DNA of 37,591 nt, from the NCBI RefSeq assembly GCF_016918545.1, contig NZ_JAFFQC010000034.1, positions 1-37,591 of the forward strand. Reading direction: 5' to 3'. This DNA comes from Desulfobulbus alkaliphilus (lineage in GTDB: Bacteria > Desulfobacterota > Desulfobulbia > Desulfobulbales > Desulfobulbaceae). Made by a program: the position numbers and the translations under genes. Positions 18,859 through 25,777 of this stretch are shown one piece after another. Under the pieces are notes generated by a model, which worked only from the letters and a program-made list of their open reading frames with translations, made no database searches and was not told where the DNA came from. Numbering within the stretch: the stretch's first letter is position 1; every line of letters begins with the position of its first letter.

Positions 18859-19077
18859 CCTGAATCCGTGAGCGTTCGTCCGTGCGTCAGCTTCGTTGTT
18901 CGTGGCCGTTCGATGAAAGTACACTTTATCGGACGGTTACGGGCAACGAAGATGGCGTGCGGACGGATGCCCGGAAGGGCGGCTGGTGAAATTTAGCACC
19001 AAGGATTGGTGCTCCAATTAAAACATGATTACAACAAGATATATCTAAAACAAGAGTCCAGCCATCACGGATTCAGG
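18859..19077 (-). repeat. MITE copy 5b (long form, 219 bp, inverted)
   Basis: A full-length copy in reverse orientation, with both 13-bp terminal repeats and the central palindrome. Flanks ATCAG and ATTAG agree at four of five positions. It lies immediately upstream of the transposase-like relic and 189 bp before the HD-GYP gene. In the remaining 19078-19266 I see no gene. Confidence 0.9.
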
Positions 19078-19266
19078 ATTAGGCTTGTCAGGGATATTAC
19101 CACTGGTTTACGATACAGGCCACAAGGCAATGAGAAGTTTTCATTCGGTCCGTTGCCCCTTAACAGTGAACATCCGGCTGGTGGGACGGAACAGCTCGAC
19201 CGCTGGTTTTGTACCACGGCTCCTTGGGCCACTAAAACAAAAACTGCCTCTGCCAAGTGAATGTGA

Positions 19267-22017
19267 TTGAGCGTGACCAACCCGCGACTAAAAATAATCG
19301 TATTTTCGCTCCTCAACCGGAGAGGTCCTTCTTTTCTCCTGTTGCTGCTGCTCTTTATTCATCCCCTTGAAATATATCCGGAGACCCTGCAAGATAATCG
19401 CATCGGCCTCCTGGCCAAGCGGGGTTCGGAAATCGACGTCCAGTTGTGGACAGCCACCGCCGATTACCTCACCGCCAGATTGCCCGGCCACCGATTTCAT
19501 ATTGTCCCCCTTGACTTTACAGAGGTTCATGATGCCGTCCGCGAGGGGCGTATTGATTTTATTCTCGCTAATTCAGCAATGTATGTCGAGCTGGAACGAC
19601 TCCATGGTGTGAGCAGAATTGCGACCATGATCAACCGGAATCTGCCGGGTCAGCAGTCAACTACTTTTGGCGGGGTTCTTTTCAGCCGGGCTGATCGCGA
19701 GGATATCGTCCAGATCAGCGACCTGAGGAATCGTCGATTCATGGCGGTGGAACCGCAATCCTTCGGTGGCTGGATTGCCTGCTGGCGGGAACTGCATGGC
19801 CTGGGCATCGACCCTCTGCGTTTTTTTGCTTCGCTTGAATTCGGCGGTACTCATGACAGCGTCGTGTATGCGGTTCAAAGCGGGGCCGTCGATGCAGGAA
19901 CAGTTCGGACCGACACCCTGGAACGAATGGCGGAAGACGGGAGCATCCGTCTTGATGATTTCCACATTCTCAATGAAAAAGTTGTTCCGGGCTTTCCTTT
20001 CAAACTCAGTACAGCTCTGTACCCGGAATGGCCCATGGCAGCGCTGAAAAATACTTCCGTTGATCTTGCCCGCCAGGTGACCTCCGCCCTCCTGGCCATG
20101 GACAGTGAAGATCCCGCAGCCCAGGCAAGCAGGACCGCCGGATGGACAGTGCCGCTCAATTATCAGCCGGTCCACAACTGTCTGCTCGACCTTCGCATCG
20201 GACCCTATGTTGATTTTGGCCAGTTCACCCTTTTGGACGTCATCAGGCAATACTGGCGCCTGCTCATCCTTCTGTTGCTCGCGATCACTGCTGTCATCGC
20301 GACATCTCTGTATATCATGCAACTGAACCGGCGACTTCATCTTAAAATGGACGAGGTGGACGAACTCAACACGACCCTTGAGGCCAAGGTGGTCGAGCGA
20401 ACCAGTCAGATTAAAACCCTGCTGAACCGAGAACACTATCTCCGTGAAATCATGGAGACGATTGCCGAGGTTAACAGCCTGCTGATTTCTTCCGCTGACT
20501 TGAATTCGCTGCTGCGCAAAGCCTGCAGGGCGATGAGTGCCCACAGTCATTATGGCTACTGCTGGATAGGCCTGTTGCGTGACAACCTGATTGACACGGT
20601 TTTCACCGCCGACGAATCAGTGCGCCTCCCCGACGCTCCACCCTATGATCCATTTGATCTTGCCGATCCGTTTGCTGCGTCATCGGCAGCCTCTTGCATA
20701 ACCACAAACCAGACCGTTGTCCTGGTCAAAGGAAACCAGGAAACCACCGTCACCCCCTGGCTTGATCGGGCCAACCCTGCAAAATTCAGGGCGGTGATCG
20801 CCTTGCCCCTTCGTGCGGACCGGTACACCTCCCCTCTTGGAGCGCTCTGTGTCTATACGACCCGAGAGACAGGATTCGAGCAGGAAGAAATTGCCATGCT
20901 CGAGGAGCTGGCCGGCGACATCGGTTTTGCCATCAGTTCATTCTGGCAGAGGGAGAAGGTCTCCGGGTTGGAAAGGGAACGCGCGGAAAATTACGAGCAA
21001 ACCATCCTCTCCTTTGCAGATATGATCGACCAGCGAGACACATATACAGCCGGTCATACCGAGCGCGTGGCACACTACAGCACCTTGCTTGCTGATGCCC
21101 TTGGCCTTACAGAACCACAGATCAACCTCCTCCAGAAGGCAGCCACCCTCCACGACATCGGCAAGATCGCCACACCGGATTCGATCCTGCTGAAACCCGG
21201 TAAACTTTCCGCGCTCGATTATGAATTAATCAAGCTCCATGCCTCCGCCGGCCACACCATACTGGCAAACATTCCCATGTATAAAGAGCTTTCCGAAATC
21301 ATACGACATCATCACGAGCGGCATGACGGCATGGGCTACCCTGATCGTCTGCAGGGAAAGGACATTCCCCTGCTTTCCCGAATTATTACCGTTGCCGATT
21401 CGTTCGATGCCATGACCACCAATCGCATCTATAAACCGAGAAAGACCATCGACGAAGCCCTCCGGGAACTCAAGATGCTCAGTGGCAGCCAGTTTGACCC
21501 TGATCTTGTCGCGGCGGGTCTCAACGTCCTGCAAAAAGTGACGACCCCTGAATTTGTCGATCAATTGCCCAAAAACCAGATGGAACAACGCCGCTTTTCG
21601 TATTTTTTCAGTGATAAATTGACCGGGTTGTACAATGAGGATTACCTGCAGATCCTGCTGCAAAACAATCAGACCCTGAACAAATATCATTGCCTGCACA
21701 ACCTGCATTTAAAAAATCTTGAACAATACAACAAGAAAAAGGGCTGGGAGCAGGGCAATGTGCTTCTGCAGAAATTTGCCAGTGAGCTTCAGTCGCGCTA
21801 TCCGCAAGCGCTCCTTTTCCGGGCTTATGGCCGTGATTTTGTCCTCATCACAGCTCATCATTTTGACCTGAATGCGGATGAACTCGTTTTCAGCAGCCTC
21901 AGGGAAACAGGTGTTGCCGTGAACGCCAGTCACTTCGATTTGCGGGAAAATGCGAAATATTACATCGAAAAACTGGAAAATTTTGAAATTCAGTGCGACC
22001 TGGAAGCTTATCATTGA
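19267..22017 (+). CDS. membrane sensor with PhnD-like, GAF, HD-GYP and degenerate GGDEF domains
   Basis: This 916-aa protein has a signal or first membrane segment at about 18-32 and a periplasmic PhnD/transferrin-type binding domain (about 45-300). A membrane helix follows near 329-349, then a short coiled coil, a GAF domain (about 395-560) and an HD-GYP domain. The HD-GYP domain has HDIGK at 629-633, HHERHDG, then GYP at 690-692, so c-di-GMP hydrolysis is likely. After it, DKLTGLYNEDYL and YNKKKGWEQGN trace a GGDEF fold. The signature is replaced by GRDF at 855-858, so it should not make c-di-GMP and may bind ligand or help dimerise. Start is TTG 19267 or GTG 19273; neither has a clear Shine-Dalgarno. 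It probably senses a small anion or organic ligand outside the cytoplasm. Confidence 0.85.
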   Translation: MSVTNPRLKIIVFSLLNRRGPSFLLLLLLFIHPLEIYPETLQDNRIGLLAKRGSEIDVQLWTATADYLTARLPGHRFHIVPLDFTEVHDAVREGRIDFILANSAMYVELERLHGVSRIATMINRNLPGQQSTTFGGVLFSRADREDIVQISDLRNRRFMAVEPQSFGGWIACWRELHGLGIDPLRFFASLEFGGTHDSVVYAVQSGAVDAGTVRTDTLERMAEDGSIRLDDFHILNEKVVPGFPFKLSTALYPEWPMAALKNTSVDLARQVTSALLAMDSEDPAAQASRTAGWTVPLNYQPVHNCLLDLRIGPYVDFGQFTLLDVIRQYWRLLILLLLAITAVIATSLYIMQLNRRLHLKMDEVDELNTTLEAKVVERTSQIKTLLNREHYLREIMETIAEVNSLLISSADLNSLLRKACRAMSAHSHYGYCWIGLLRDNLIDTVFTADESVRLPDAPPYDPFDLADPFAASSAASCITTNQTVVLVKGNQETTVTPWLDRANPAKFRAVIALPLRADRYTSPLGALCVYTTRETGFEQEEIAMLEELAGDIGFAISSFWQREKVSGLERERAENYEQTILSFADMIDQRDTYTAGHTERVAHYSTLLADALGLTEPQINLLQKAATLHDIGKIATPDSILLKPGKLSALDYELIKLHASAGHTILANIPMYKELSEIIRHHHERHDGMGYPDRLQGKDIPLLSRIITVADSFDAMTTNRIYKPRKTIDEALRELKMLSGSQFDPDLVAAGLNVLQKVTTPEFVDQLPKNQMEQRRFSYFFSDKLTGLYNEDYLQILLQNNQTLNKYHCLHNLHLKNLEQYNKKKGWEQGNVLLQKFASELQSRYPQALLFRAYGRDFVLITAHHFDLNADELVFSSLRETGVAVNASHFDLRENAKYYIEKLENFEIQCDLEAYH

Positions 22018-22105
22018 AAACATGCCCCTATGCCGTACAAATGGAACTCGCACGTCCATCATCAAATCAGGCCATTCACCCTTAAGGAGGGTCACCTGAG
22101 CAGAA

Positions 22106-22151
22106 GGTCAGGTCTTTAAATAGAATTCTATTTGTAATTCAAGACCTGACC
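22106..22151. repeat. nested palindrome upstream of the toxin-antitoxin pair
   Basis: A perfect 11-bp stem, GGTCAGGTCTT / AAGACCTGACC, encloses a perfect 16-bp palindrome, AAATAGAATTCTATTT. It lies 46 bp before the toxin start. It could be a REP-type element, a terminator for the upstream gene, or an operator for the antitoxin; the sequence does not decide between these. Confidence 0.7.
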
Positions 22152-22196
22152 CTGAATCATCTTCCTTGCTCTTGATACTATTTATTGGTATGTTTA

Positions 22197-22475
22197 ATGT
22201 ATTGGAATGTTACACTTCATGCGAAAGTCAGAAAAGCTATTCCCAAGCTGCCGAAACGAGTCCGTGATACACTCGCTCTTCTTCTGAAGGAGATAGAGTT
22301 GACCGGGCCTGTAAAGGGCAACTGGCCGAATTATGGCAAGCTTGGAAAAGACCTGCACCATTGCCACCTCAAGAAAGGTCAACCAACCTATGTGGCCGTG
22401 TGGCAAATGATGGACAAGGAGATTCGATTGATCGAGGTTATCTATGTTGGCACCCACGAAAAAGCCCCATACTGA
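22197..22475 (+). CDS. RelE/HigB-like toxin
   Basis: This 92-aa basic protein has the RelE/ParE-type layout: a helical start (HAKVRKAIPKLPKRVRDTL), a middle YGKLGKDLHHCHLKKGQP, and the closing strands YVAVWQMMDKEIRLIEVIYVGTHE. This family usually cleaves mRNA on the ribosome. It is followed by an XRE antitoxin overlapping by 32 bp, the toxin-first order of HigBA-like modules. I chose ATG 22197; the frame also offers TTG 22185. Target and catalytic residues cannot be fixed from sequence alone. Confidence 0.75.
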   Translation: MYWNVTLHAKVRKAIPKLPKRVRDTLALLLKEIELTGPVKGNWPNYGKLGKDLHHCHLKKGQPTYVAVWQMMDKEIRLIEVIYVGTHEKAPY

Positions 22476-22797
22476 AACCGTTCTGCGGTTCAAAGGGCCG
22501 AAGAGCAAGACCGACGAGGCTATCAAGGCCCTGAACGAAATGGGATTCACTCCCATGGATGAACCGGAAGCCGCTCCCTGGCAAGAGGCTTTCCCGGAAT
22601 TGCAGGAGAATGCGCCCGGCACCTACCTTACCGGAGCACGGCACCGCGAAGGGTTGACGCAACGCCAGCTTGCAGACAGGACCGGCATCCCCCAGCGGCA
22701 TATCAGTGAAATGGAGAACGGCAAACGGCCTATTGGTAAGGAAACCGCCAAAAAGTTGGCGGATGTATTGGAAGTGGATTACCGGGTGTTTTTATAA
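22444..22797 (+). CDS. XRE-family antitoxin
   Basis: This 117-aa protein has a helix-turn-helix of XRE type in its C-terminal half: GARHREGLTQRQLADRTGIP, then RHISEMENGKRPIGKETAKK, closing with LADVLEVDYRVFL. The N-terminal half probably binds the toxin. It overlaps the toxin gene by 32 bp. HigA-like antitoxins usually repress their own promoter through the helix-turn-helix; the palindrome at 22106-22151 is a candidate operator. It is followed by a strong hairpin shared with the convergent tRNA gene. Confidence 0.82.
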   Translation: MLAPTKKPHTETVLRFKGPKSKTDEAIKALNEMGFTPMDEPEAAPWQEAFPELQENAPGTYLTGARHREGLTQRQLADRTGIPQRHISEMENGKRPIGKETAKKLADVLEVDYRVFL

Positions 22798-22866
22798 ACC
22801 ATATTTTCAAGCACGAGAAGTGTATCGGACTTGCTTAGAAAAAGCTTACAAAATCACATCAAAGAG

Positions 22867-22905
22867 AAACAGCCACTCATCGACCGAACGATAAGTGGCT
22901 GTTTT
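22867..22905. terminator. bidirectional terminator between the antitoxin and tRNA-Arg
   Basis: The stem AAACAGCCACT / AGTGGCTGTTT with an inner ATCG / CGAT and a short loop is followed by a T run on the plus strand (GTTTTC) and is preceded by A's that serve the minus strand. It can end both the toxin-antitoxin transcript and the tRNA transcript. Confidence 0.8.
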
Positions 22906-22908
22906 CAT

Positions 22909-22985
22909 TGGCACGCCCGGAGGGATTCGAACCCCCGACCACCGGATTCGAAGTCCGATGCTCTATCCAGCTGAGCTACAGGCGC
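22909..22985 (-). tRNA. tRNA-Arg (anticodon TCG)
   Basis: The minus strand folds as a tRNA. The acceptor GCGCCTG pairs with CGGGCGT (one G-T pair at the end and one inside), and the D-arm is TAGCTCAGCTGGATAGAGC. The anticodon arm TCGGA-CTTCGAA-TCCGG reads TCG in the loop. The T-arm is GGGGG-TTCGAAT-CCCTC, with discriminator G and an encoded CCA. It reads CGA codons. No integrase or attachment-site duplication is visible beside it. Confidence 0.95.
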
Positions 22986-23064
22986 AATGATCGGTGCGGC
23001 AGGTGCATACCGTAGATGGATGCACAGTTGAGGTGGTGCTGCCTCGTAAAGGTTGCGGACGCGC

Positions 23065-23094
23065 ATCATACCCGGAAAGAAACCCCGACGTCAA
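23065..23094 (-). promoter_or_regulatory. sigma-70 promoter of tRNA-Arg
   Basis: On the minus strand, TTGACG (23089-23094) and TATGAT (23065-23070) are separated by 18 bp and point at the tRNA, whose 5' end is 80 bp away. Both hexamers are close to consensus. No other gene lies between. Confidence 0.75.
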
Positions 23095-23124
23095 GCCTGT
23101 CTCCATGAAGCAGGGAAAAATTGA

Positions 23125-23658
23125 TCAGGCAAGCAGAGTTGGTGGTTCCGGGCTGCCGGAGCGCAGAGCGGTGATCAACCGCTGGGGATCGATGTACACG
23201 GCAAGCCGGTGGCGGTTGGCTTCGAGAATCGGCAGTGCTTTTGCGGCTATTTTCTCAGCGGCCGCGAAAAAACCGTTTTCCCGTTTGATGTACACCCCGG
23301 CGGCCCGGATCATGGCTTGCAAAAAAGCCTTTTCTTCTCCTGCCGCATGCAGCCAGGCATGTTCGAGGATTTCATGGACCTCGAAAAACAGTCCTGCATC
23401 CCACAAGACCAGCCCCTGCCAGAGAGGATCCTTTGGTTGCGGAACCAGACGATCGAGAACAGCCGCGTAGCGGGCCAGCCGCTCTTCGATATAGAGCCGG
23501 TAGCAGGGAGCAGGGTTGGCGGCCAGATAACGGTTCGCGACTTCCCGGGCCGGGTCCAGCCGCTGTTCACGCAGACAGTGGACCAGTGCTTCGGATAAAT
23601 CATTGCGAATGTCCCGGCTGAGACGATCACGGAAGGGGTCGAATACTTGATTAATCAT
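23125..23658 (-). CDS. DUF309 domain protein
   Basis: This 177-aa protein carries the DUF309 helical signature LWDAGLFFEVHEILEHAWLH followed by AFLQAMIRAAGVYIKRENG. The conserved FxxHExxExxW pattern is intact; its role in the family is unknown. The N-terminal part (INQVFDPFRDRLSRDIRN, LAANPAPCYRLYIEERL) is an extension common in deltaproteobacterial homologues. ATG 23658 has AGGAAAG just upstream. The frame also extends into the adjacent MITE, which I discount. It is a single gene divergent from sbcD. Confidence 0.82.
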   Translation of the reverse strand: MINQVFDPFRDRLSRDIRNDLSEALVHCLREQRLDPAREVANRYLAANPAPCYRLYIEERLARYAAVLDRLVPQPKDPLWQGLVLWDAGLFFEVHEILEHAWLHAAGEEKAFLQAMIRAAGVYIKRENGFFAAAEKIAAKALPILEANRHRLAVYIDPQRLITALRSGSPEPPTLLA

Positions 23659-23699
23659 TTGTCTTTCCTGGGATTGATCGGTACCATCGGTGCTTTGAA

Positions 23700-23915
23700 C
23701 CTGAATCCGTGATGGCTGTACGCTTGTTTTGGATATATCTTGCTGTAAGCATAGTATAATTACAGCTAAACCCTTGAAAAGAACTTTCACCAGCCGCCCT
23801 TCGGGGCATCCGTCCGCACGCCATCTTCATTGCCCGTAACCGTCCGATAAAGTCTACTTTAAGAACGGCCACGAACAACGAAGCTGACGCACGGACTAAC
23901 GCTCACGGATTCAGG
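23700..23915 (+). repeat. MITE copy 6 (long form, 216 bp)
   Basis: Both 13-bp terminal repeats are present, and the 5-bp direct repeat TTGAA flanks it exactly (23695-23699 and 23916-23920). It lies between the divergent DUF309 and sbcD genes, 41 bp upstream of the DUF309 start. It contains TATAAT at the position where several copies have it. Confidence 0.92.
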
Positions 23916-23995
23916 TTGAAGAACTGATGACATTTCGGGATTTCGGAGATCTCTTTATCTTTTCAAACCAACAGCAAACCACAAGGAACCGGAAA

Positions 23996-24151
23996 ATGAA
24001 ACTGTGCCGTCGTCTTTTCGGATTGTCCGAGACCATTTCTGGTCAACCAGAGGCGGACAAGGAGACCGTTGTCGCCGCCGCCGCGGGAAATCGTTTCCTT
24101 TCCAGGTCGATCTGTTGTTCCCTAACCGCTGCTCATCCCGCATGCGCCTGA
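23996..24151 (+). CDS. possible 51-aa leader ORF overlapping the sbcD start
   Basis: ATG 23996 follows AAGGAACCGG, a usable ribosome site, and the frame runs to TGA 24149-24151, 10 bp into sbcD. The predicted peptide begins MKLCRRLFGLSETISGQ and resembles nothing I know. sbcD itself has no evident Shine-Dalgarno, so translation could be coupled through this frame. It may equally be chance; the codon pattern is not distinctive. Confidence 0.25.
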   Translation: MKLCRRLFGLSETISGQPEADKETVVAAAAGNRFLSRSICCSLTAAHPACA

Positions 24152-25389
24152 TTCATACCTCCGACTGGCACCTGGGCCACCGCTTTCACGGACGACAGCG
24201 CCATGAGGAGCAAGGACGCTTCCTCGACTGGCTGGCCGATCTGATCGAAACGGAACAATTCGATGCGTTACTGGTAGCCGGTGATGTTTTTGATACCACC
24301 ACCCCGGGAAGCCGGGCCCAATCACTTTATTATCGCTTTCTCCACCGATTGGCCGGCAGTTCCTGCCGCCATGTGGTCATCATCGGCGGCAATCATGACT
24401 CGCCCGCCCTGCTGGAAGCTCCACGCGATCTGCTGCACCAATTGAGTATCCACGTGGTGGGGGCGGTGGACACCAGTGTCCACAAAGAAATTCTCATCCT
24501 CAGGGACGCCGACAATCAACCTGAACTCCTCGTTTGCGCGGTCCCCTTTCTCCGCGACCGTGATATCCGTCTGGCCGCTGCGGGTGAAACCCTGGAAGAA
24601 AAAGGGCAGCAGCAACTGGAGGGTATCCGGGAGCATTACCGGCAGATCTGCCTGGAAGCCGAGCAGCAGCGTCAGCAGCTCGACCCTGCCCCGCCCCTTG
24701 TGGTTATGGGCCATCTTTTTGTGGCCGGGGGGAAAACCATGGAAGGCGATGGGGTCCGCGATCTGGCCATCGGCGGGTTAAGCCGGATCGATGGTGGCGC
24801 CTTTGCAGACAGTATCGACTACCTGGCCCTGGGTCATCTCCACCTTGGCCAGCTGGTGGCCGGGTGTGCGACCCGGCGATATTGCGGCGCCCCTTTGCCC
24901 ATGAGCTTCAAGGAAGCCAGTCAATGCAAACAGATCCTTGCCGTCACCTGCGCTGGCCGGACGGTGACAGTGGAACCGATCCCTGTGCCCATCTTCCAGC
25001 CGCTAGCCTCCCTGCGCGGGGACCGGGATGCCCTGTTGCAGGGCATGGAACAGTTGAAAGCGGCCGGCAGTACGGCCTGGGTCGAACTCCAATACGAGGG
25101 GGAAGAGGTCCTTCCCAACCTGCGCCAGCAGATGGAGGATGCGGTGGAGGACTCGGGCCTGACCATTCTTCGTATCCGCAACAGCCGTATCTATGATTTT
25201 GCCCTCCAGCAGGCCCGGGAAGCGGAATCTCTGGACGACCTGACGGTCATGGAGGTCTTTGAGCGCTGCCTGGACAGCGGAGGGATCGAGGCAACGCAGC
25301 GACCATTGCTCCGCGAAGCCTTGACGGAGATCATCGAGACCCTGGATGAAGAGGACAGCGAAACACCAGCGGCAAGGAACAGCTCTTGA
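24142..25389 (+). CDS. sbcD: SbcCD nuclease subunit D
   Basis: This 415-aa calcineurin-like metallophosphoesterase is the Mre11-like nuclease of the SbcCD complex, which opens hairpins and long palindromes and trims protein-blocked ends. Metal-binding motifs are in order: SDWHLGH (Asp8, His10), GDVFD (Asp48), GNHDS (Asn84, His85), MGHLFV and GHLH. The C-terminal part carries the SbcD capping domain and a helical tail that binds the SbcC coiled coil. I start at ATG 24142 (MRLIHTSDW), the canonical beginning; upstream extension to 24004 is not family-like. sbcC is 388 bp downstream, separated by two palindromic elements, which is unusual for this normally tight pair. Confidence 0.93.
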   Translation: MRLIHTSDWHLGHRFHGRQRHEEQGRFLDWLADLIETEQFDALLVAGDVFDTTTPGSRAQSLYYRFLHRLAGSSCRHVVIIGGNHDSPALLEAPRDLLHQLSIHVVGAVDTSVHKEILILRDADNQPELLVCAVPFLRDRDIRLAAAGETLEEKGQQQLEGIREHYRQICLEAEQQRQQLDPAPPLVVMGHLFVAGGKTMEGDGVRDLAIGGLSRIDGGAFADSIDYLALGHLHLGQLVAGCATRRYCGAPLPMSFKEASQCKQILAVTCAGRTVTVEPIPVPIFQPLASLRGDRDALLQGMEQLKAAGSTAWVELQYEGEEVLPNLRQQMEDAVEDSGLTILRIRNSRIYDFALQQAREAESLDDLTVMEVFERCLDSGGIEATQRPLLREALTEIIETLDEEDSETPAARNSS

Positions 25390-25394
25390 GACAC

Positions 25395-25498
25395 AAGCGA
25401 TCACAGGCACCCCATCTTTGCACGGACGCAACTGCCCGCATAGAAGGGCTATAGCGGGCAGCCACGTCTGCACAAATCTGGCGCACCTGTGATCGCTT
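25395..25498. repeat. second palindrome family, complete copy (104 bp)
   Basis: The ends are perfect 13-bp inverted repeats, AAGCGATCACAGG and CCTGTGATCGCTT. Nested inside are TTTGCACGGACG / CGTCTGCACAAA and a central hairpin CTGCCCGC / GCGGGCAG. The whole element can fold into one long hairpin. It begins 5 bp after the sbcD stop and ends 8 bp before a MITE. No flanking duplication is visible. Confidence 0.85.
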
Positions 25499-25506
25499 AC
25501 CATACA

Positions 25507-25726
25507 CCTGGATCCGTGAGCGTTCATCCGTGCGTCAGCTTTGTTGTCCGTAACCGTTCGATTAAAGTAAACTTTATCGAACGGTTACGGGCAATAAAGA
25601 TGGCGTGCAGACGGACGCCCCGAAGGGCGGCGGGTGAAGGCGTTTTATGAAAAATGTATCTACACTTAATACCCTGATTACAGACAAATATATCCAGAAC
25701 AAGAAGCTCGCCGTCACGGATTCAGG
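25507..25726 (-). repeat. MITE copy 7 (long form, 220 bp, inverted)
   Basis: It has CCTGGATCCGTGA at one end and TCACGGATTCAGG at the other, with exact 5-bp duplications ATACA at 25502-25506 and 25727-25731. In this orientation its left end faces sbcC, 51 bp away. Together with the 104-bp palindrome it fills the sbcD-sbcC gap. Confidence 0.92.
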
Positions 25727-25777
25727 ATACAGGAATGTTGTAAAATATACAGGTACAAAACCACGTGATCGGTAACC

